Shown: piece after piece, positions 6,909 through 7,884 of the stretch
Layout: every line of letters begins with the position of its first letter
Numbering within the stretch: position 1 is the stretch's first letter
Source of the DNA: Synechococcus sp. CPC35
Lineage (GTDB): Bacteria > Cyanobacteriota > Cyanobacteriia > PCC-6307 > Cyanobiaceae
Direction of reading: 5' to 3'
Assembly: GCA_002684175.1 (NCBI GenBank)
Contig: NYUU01000142.1
Span: forward strand, 1 to 7,884
DNA: 7,884 nucleotides
Translations under genes and position numbers: made by a program
Notes under the pieces: model-generated
Told to the model about the DNA's origin: nothing
The model's database searches: none
What the model saw: the letters and a program-made list of their open reading frames with translations, nothing else

Positions 6909-7337
6909 GTGAGCGACGAGCAACAGTCCGTTGAACCGGATCAATCCAGTGATATCGATCAGAATCCTGCCCTGATCAGTGATTCTGTGGAAACAGAAGC
7001 GGCAACCGCTCCTGAAAGCGATCCACGCACCCACCGTTTCGAGTGTCGCAGTTGCGGATTTGTCTATGACCCGGAAGAGGGCGTCAAAAAGGTCGGCATC
7101 GAAATCGGTACGGCTTTTTCAGAGGTTGATCCGATCCGCTTTCGCTGTCCTGTCTGTCGAAGCAAGTCGGCCGCTTTCATTGACATCGGCCCACGCAGCA
7201 AGGCCAGTGGTTTTGAGGAGAACCTCAATTACGGCCTGGGTGTGAACCGCATGACCCCGGGGCAGAAGAATGTGCTGATCTTCGGCAGCCTGGCTTTGGC
7301 TTTCGCCTTTTTTCTTTCCCTCTACTCCCTGCGCTGA
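6909..7337 (+). CDS. rubA: Membrane-anchored rubredoxin, photosystem II assembly
   Basis: From GTG 6909 this is 142 residues. Residues 1-40 are an acidic Ser/Asp/Glu/Gln-rich tail. Residues 42-93 form a rubredoxin domain with iron-binding Cys46-x2-Cys49 (FECRSCGFVYDPEEG) and Cys80-x2-Cys83 (RFRCPVCRS). The linker FEENLNYGLGVNRMTPGQKN leads to one transmembrane helix (about 121-138) and a short SLR end. Cyanobacterial and plant thylakoid rubredoxins of this design are needed for PSII reaction-centre assembly and have also been linked to PSI. The gene is upstream of ycf48, as in other cyanobacteria, usually followed by psbEFLJ. The frame is open back to an ATG at 6798, but that would overlap ndhC coding on the other strand and add 37 unlike residues. 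The GTG has no strong Shine-Dalgarno, so the exact start is uncertain; the domain call is not. Confidence 0.94.
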   Translation: MSDEQQSVEPDQSSDIDQNPALISDSVETEAATAPESDPRTHRFECRSCGFVYDPEEGVKKVGIEIGTAFSEVDPIRFRCPVCRSKSAAFIDIGPRSKASGFEENLNYGLGVNRMTPGQKNVLIFGSLALAFAFFLSLYSLR

Positions 7338-7347
7338 TCGGCTTCTC

Positions 7348-7884
7348 ATGTTTCGTTCTCTCTTCAACAACCTCAGAGCTGCAGCAAATCTGCTTCTGGT
7401 GCTTGCAATCGGCGTCAGTCTCAGCGGTTGTGTGTCGACGCGCCTTCCCATTGCCAGCGTCAGTCCCTGGAGCTCCATCACCCTGGACACCCAGTCCAAT
7501 CCTCTGGATGTGGCTTTCACAGATTCAAGCCACGGTTTCCTGGTGGGAAGCAACCGCATGATCCAGGAAACGAATGATGGCGGAGCAAGCTGGAATGAGC
7601 GCAGTCTTGATCTTCCGGAAGAAGAGAACTTCCGACTGATCAGCATTGATTTCGAAGGAGATGAAGGCTGGATCGCCGGCGAACCAGGTTTGTTGATGCA
7701 CAGCAGTGACGCGGGGCAGAACTGGACCCGTCTTTTCCTCGATACGAAATTGCCGGGAGAGCCCTATCTGATCACTGCAATTGGTAGTCATTCCGCCGAG
7801 CTCGCCACAAATGTGGGCGCTGTTTATGAAACCCATGACGACGGCGGCAGCTGGGAGGGACGGGTGAGTGATGCAGCCGGCGCA
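7348..7884 (+). CDS. ycf48: Photosystem II assembly factor Ycf48/HCF136 (3' end cut off)
   Basis: The ATG at 7348, 10 nt after the rubA stop, opens a frame that runs to the last base of the window without a stop, giving the first 179 residues of a protein usually about 330-340 long. Residues about 13-28 form a lipoprotein signal ending in the lipobox LSGC, with Cys28 as the expected lipidated residue. After it come repeats with the BNR/Ycf48 pattern: NDGGASWNER (about 76-85), SDAGQNWTR (about 119-127) and DDGGSWEGR (about 164-172), each marking a blade of the seven-bladed propeller. Ycf48 lies on the lumenal face of the thylakoid, binds newly made D1 and helps build the PSII reaction centre. 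Position right after rubA supports the name, and the spacing suggests cotranscription. Confidence 0.95.
   Translation, partial: MFRSLFNNLRAAANLLLVLAIGVSLSGCVSTRLPIASVSPWSSITLDTQSNPLDVAFTDSSHGFLVGSNRMIQETNDGGASWNERSLDLPEEENFRLISIDFEGDEGWIAGEPGLLMHSSDAGQNWTRLFLDTKLPGEPYLITAIGSHSAELATNVGAVYETHDDGGSWEGRVSDAAGA

Noticed and set aside
1..7884. CRISPR array, insertion sequence, phage or defence genes.
   Set aside because: I saw no regularly spaced direct repeats, transposase motifs, terminal inverted repeats or phage-type genes on either strand.

Overview
The window looks like the chromosome of a marine picocyanobacterium (Synechococcus/Cyanobium type). The basis is the ndhC-ndhK-ndhJ operon of the cyanobacterial NDH-1 complex, with a photosystem II assembly pair (membrane-anchored rubredoxin rubA, then the lipoprotein gene ycf48) divergent from it. 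Most genes use GC-rich codons (about 58-63% G+C in stretches I counted). The species cannot be fixed from sequence reading alone.

Layout. (1) 1-819, + strand: the 3' two-thirds of a UrtA-like periplasmic solute-binding protein, cut by the window start. (2) 978-2692, - strand: a two-gene MCE/Mla-type lipid-transport operon, with an ATPase (MlaF-like) followed 5 nt later by an MCE-domain membrane protein (MlaD-like); no permease gene is present. (3) 2844-4163, + strand: a YvcK/CofD-like protein with a two-helix N-terminal membrane segment, divergent from the Mla operon. (4) 4164-5116: an AT-rich accessory stretch (36-41% G+C where counted) whose only recognisable content is a decayed SAM-dependent methyltransferase gene on the - strand, broken by one frameshift in a T run and two in-frame stops. 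(5) 5117-6825, - strand: ndhC-ndhK-ndhJ, tightly packed (3-nt gap, then a 4-nt ATGA overlap). (6) 6909-7884, + strand: rubA and the 5' part of ycf48, which runs off the window and has no stop here.

How the genes fit together. NdhC, NdhK and NdhJ belong to the membrane/hydrophilic-arm junction of NDH-1, which serves respiration and cyclic electron flow. RubA and Ycf48 act early in PSII reaction-centre assembly. The two transcription units start 83 bp apart on opposite strands. The MlaF/MlaD pair probably moves lipids between membranes, as the TGD3/TGD2 proteins of chloroplasts do. The UrtA-like gene converges on mlaD and is not obviously part of a transporter operon.

The window is mostly conserved cyanobacterial housekeeping. 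I do not see a clear undescribed system. The least ordinary parts are the decaying methyltransferase island, the composition change inside the UrtA-like gene, the missing Mla permease and a possible tiny or relic reading frame near 873-952.
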